Shown here piece by piece: positions 4,287 through 5,289 of a stretch of 5,289 nt of DNA. This DNA is from Planktothrix sp. UBA8402 (lineage in GTDB: Bacteria; Cyanobacteriota; Cyanobacteriia; Cyanobacteriales; Microcoleaceae). Below the pieces are notes generated by a model that had not been told where the DNA came from, made no database searches, and saw only the letters and a program-made list of their open reading frames with translations. The stretch's first letter is position 1. Each line of letters starts with the position of its first letter. The stretch spans positions 4,275 through 9,563 of the forward strand of contig DMPJ01000559.1 of NCBI GenBank assembly GCA_003456035.1, given 5' to 3'. Position numbers and translations under genes: made by a program.

Positions 4287-5289
4287 ATGGCAATAAGCAC
4301 AGACTTCCTACAGGAGTACCAACAAACAGCAGAGGCTTACTCTCAGGGAAATTATGAACAGGCGGCGGCGCTGATTTATCAACTAATCGAAGATTATCCA
4401 GAAGATCCCTCCGCCCGTCTTCTCTGCGGTCATATCTACTATGGGTTACAACGGTATGATGTGGCTCGTGAGCAGTATGTCGCCGTGTTCAACTTGACCC
4501 ATGATTCCGAATTACTAGAACAAGCTAATCAAGCCGTTTCAGATACTGACCAATACTTAGAGCAGATCCGCACTTTCGATGATAGCCTCGATTCCCAAGC
4601 TGTTTTTAATAGCCTTCTGAATCAAGAAAATGATAATGACGAGATGGATTTTACCCAAGACTTAACTGACTATGTTGAAGAATCCAATGGTTCGGCGAAT
4701 GGTAAATCCCCGATTGATTTATTAAAGCCCGATTTAGATTTGGAATCCCATCATGTTGATCAAACTCACAAATTGAATGGCAATTCAAGCAATGGGTCAA
4801 GCCATGAGGAGGAGGATTTTAATGATTTGCAGGATAACTTTGATTTCCAAGAATTAGACGATTCTGACTTAGATTTATCAGATCCCGATTTGGAAGTTTC
4901 TATGGGTGGTTTTGGGTTCCAAAATCTAGGGGATGAACCCGATAATTTAGAATTTTTAGAGAGTCAATCTCCCCTAACTTATGCTGAGGATAATCCTTTT
5001 GCCCCGGGGGATGAATTCGATGAAGGAACATCCCCCAACCCCCTAGATGATCAAGATTCCTTAACTCAATTAGAGGCCGATCCGTTTACACTAGAAGAAG
5101 ATGATCAACCCTCTGACCATAGCCAGAGCTTTGGGGACGATAATGCCAGCGTCAGTGATATTGAACAGTTAAGTGGGGATTTATTTTCTTCTGAGGATGA
5201 CCTATTAGATTTGTTCGAGTCCCCAACCTCTAGTAAAGACAAACAACATTCGGTCGAACCCGCAGCCAGGTCATACATGGAAATAGATT
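4287..5289 (+). CDS. pilJ: N-terminal part of putative methyl-accepting receptor with TPR-like domain and acidic linker, PilJ/HmpD type (3' end outside window)
   Basis: The frame is open from ATG 4287 to the right edge: 334 codons plus one base. AAAGGGGAA at 4272-4280 lies 6 bases upstream and supports the start. Residues about 8-92 form tetratricopeptide-like helices (YQQTAEAYSQGNYEQAAALI, ending DPSARLLCGHIYYGLQRYDVAREQY), a likely protein-binding module. From about residue 97 the chain becomes a low-complexity acidic linker rich in Asp, Glu, Ser and Asn. It has phrases such as DDSDLDLSDPDLE and SEDDLLDLFES and no Lys or Arg from 163 to 316. There is no signal peptide and no membrane segment so far, so this part should be cytoplasmic; membrane helices, HAMP and the methyl-accepting signalling domain would lie beyond the edge. 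That identity is inferred from the PatA-CheY-CheW-receptor order and from my recollection that cyanobacterial PilJ/HmpD-type receptors can carry an N-terminal TPR. The visible part alone does not prove a chemoreceptor. Confidence 0.72.
   Translation, partial: MAISTDFLQEYQQTAEAYSQGNYEQAAALIYQLIEDYPEDPSARLLCGHIYYGLQRYDVAREQYVAVFNLTHDSELLEQANQAVSDTDQYLEQIRTFDDSLDSQAVFNSLLNQENDNDEMDFTQDLTDYVEESNGSANGKSPIDLLKPDLDLESHHVDQTHKLNGNSSNGSSHEEEDFNDLQDNFDFQELDDSDLDLSDPDLEVSMGGFGFQNLGDEPDNLEFLESQSPLTYAEDNPFAPGDEFDEGTSPNPLDDQDSLTQLEADPFTLEEDDQPSDHSQSFGDDNASVSDIEQLSGDLFSSEDDLLDLFESPTSSKDKQHSVEPAARSYMEID

Noticed and set aside
1..5289. CRISPR array, insertion sequence, tRNA or phage/defence genes
   Set aside because: No regularly spaced repeats, transposase-like frame, terminal inverted repeats, cloverleaf or defence domain were found on either strand. 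The window reads as ordinary metabolic and taxis genes.

Overview
The window looks like cyanobacterial chromosome, most likely from a filamentous Oscillatoriales-type species. The evidence is the moderately AT-rich composition, the cyanobacterial PatA-CheY-CheW-MCP gene order, the PATAN (DUF4388) architecture of the first taxis protein, and a short C-terminal PPDTG...GSGSR motif that I associate with cyanobacterial proteins. The genus assignment is a guess. I saw no HIP1 octamer (GCGATCGC) in this 5.3 kb.

Left part (1-1368): the 3' two thirds of nadB (L-aspartate oxidase, first step of de novo NAD synthesis) enters from the left edge and ends at 1150. A small membrane-anchored protein of unknown function is encoded on the opposite strand. 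The two stop codons overlap tail to tail by 4 bases.

Middle (1369-1778): a gap of about 410 bases separates the leftward small gene from a rightward operon. It holds candidate promoters in both directions, two short palindromes, and a leader of about 130 bases ahead of the operon.

Right part (1779-5289): a chemotaxis-like cluster in the order PATAN-REC response regulator (PilG/HmpA/PixG type), stand-alone CheY-like regulator (PilH/HmpB type), CheW-like adaptor (PilI/HmpC type), then the N-terminal third or so of a protein whose position matches the methyl-accepting receptor (PilJ/HmpD type). This last gene runs off the right edge. The order matches the Synechocystis pil/tax and Nostoc hmp clusters that govern type IV pilus motility or hormogonium development. 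The receptor would sense a signal, CheW would couple it to a CheA-type kinase (expected downstream, not in the window), and the two response regulators would pass the phosphate signal to the pilus machinery. No clearly novel system is visible. The most unusual items are a 154-residue stretch without Lys or Arg in the acidic linker of the putative receptor, the small convergent membrane protein, and a 28-codon reading frame whose stop overlaps the pilH start.
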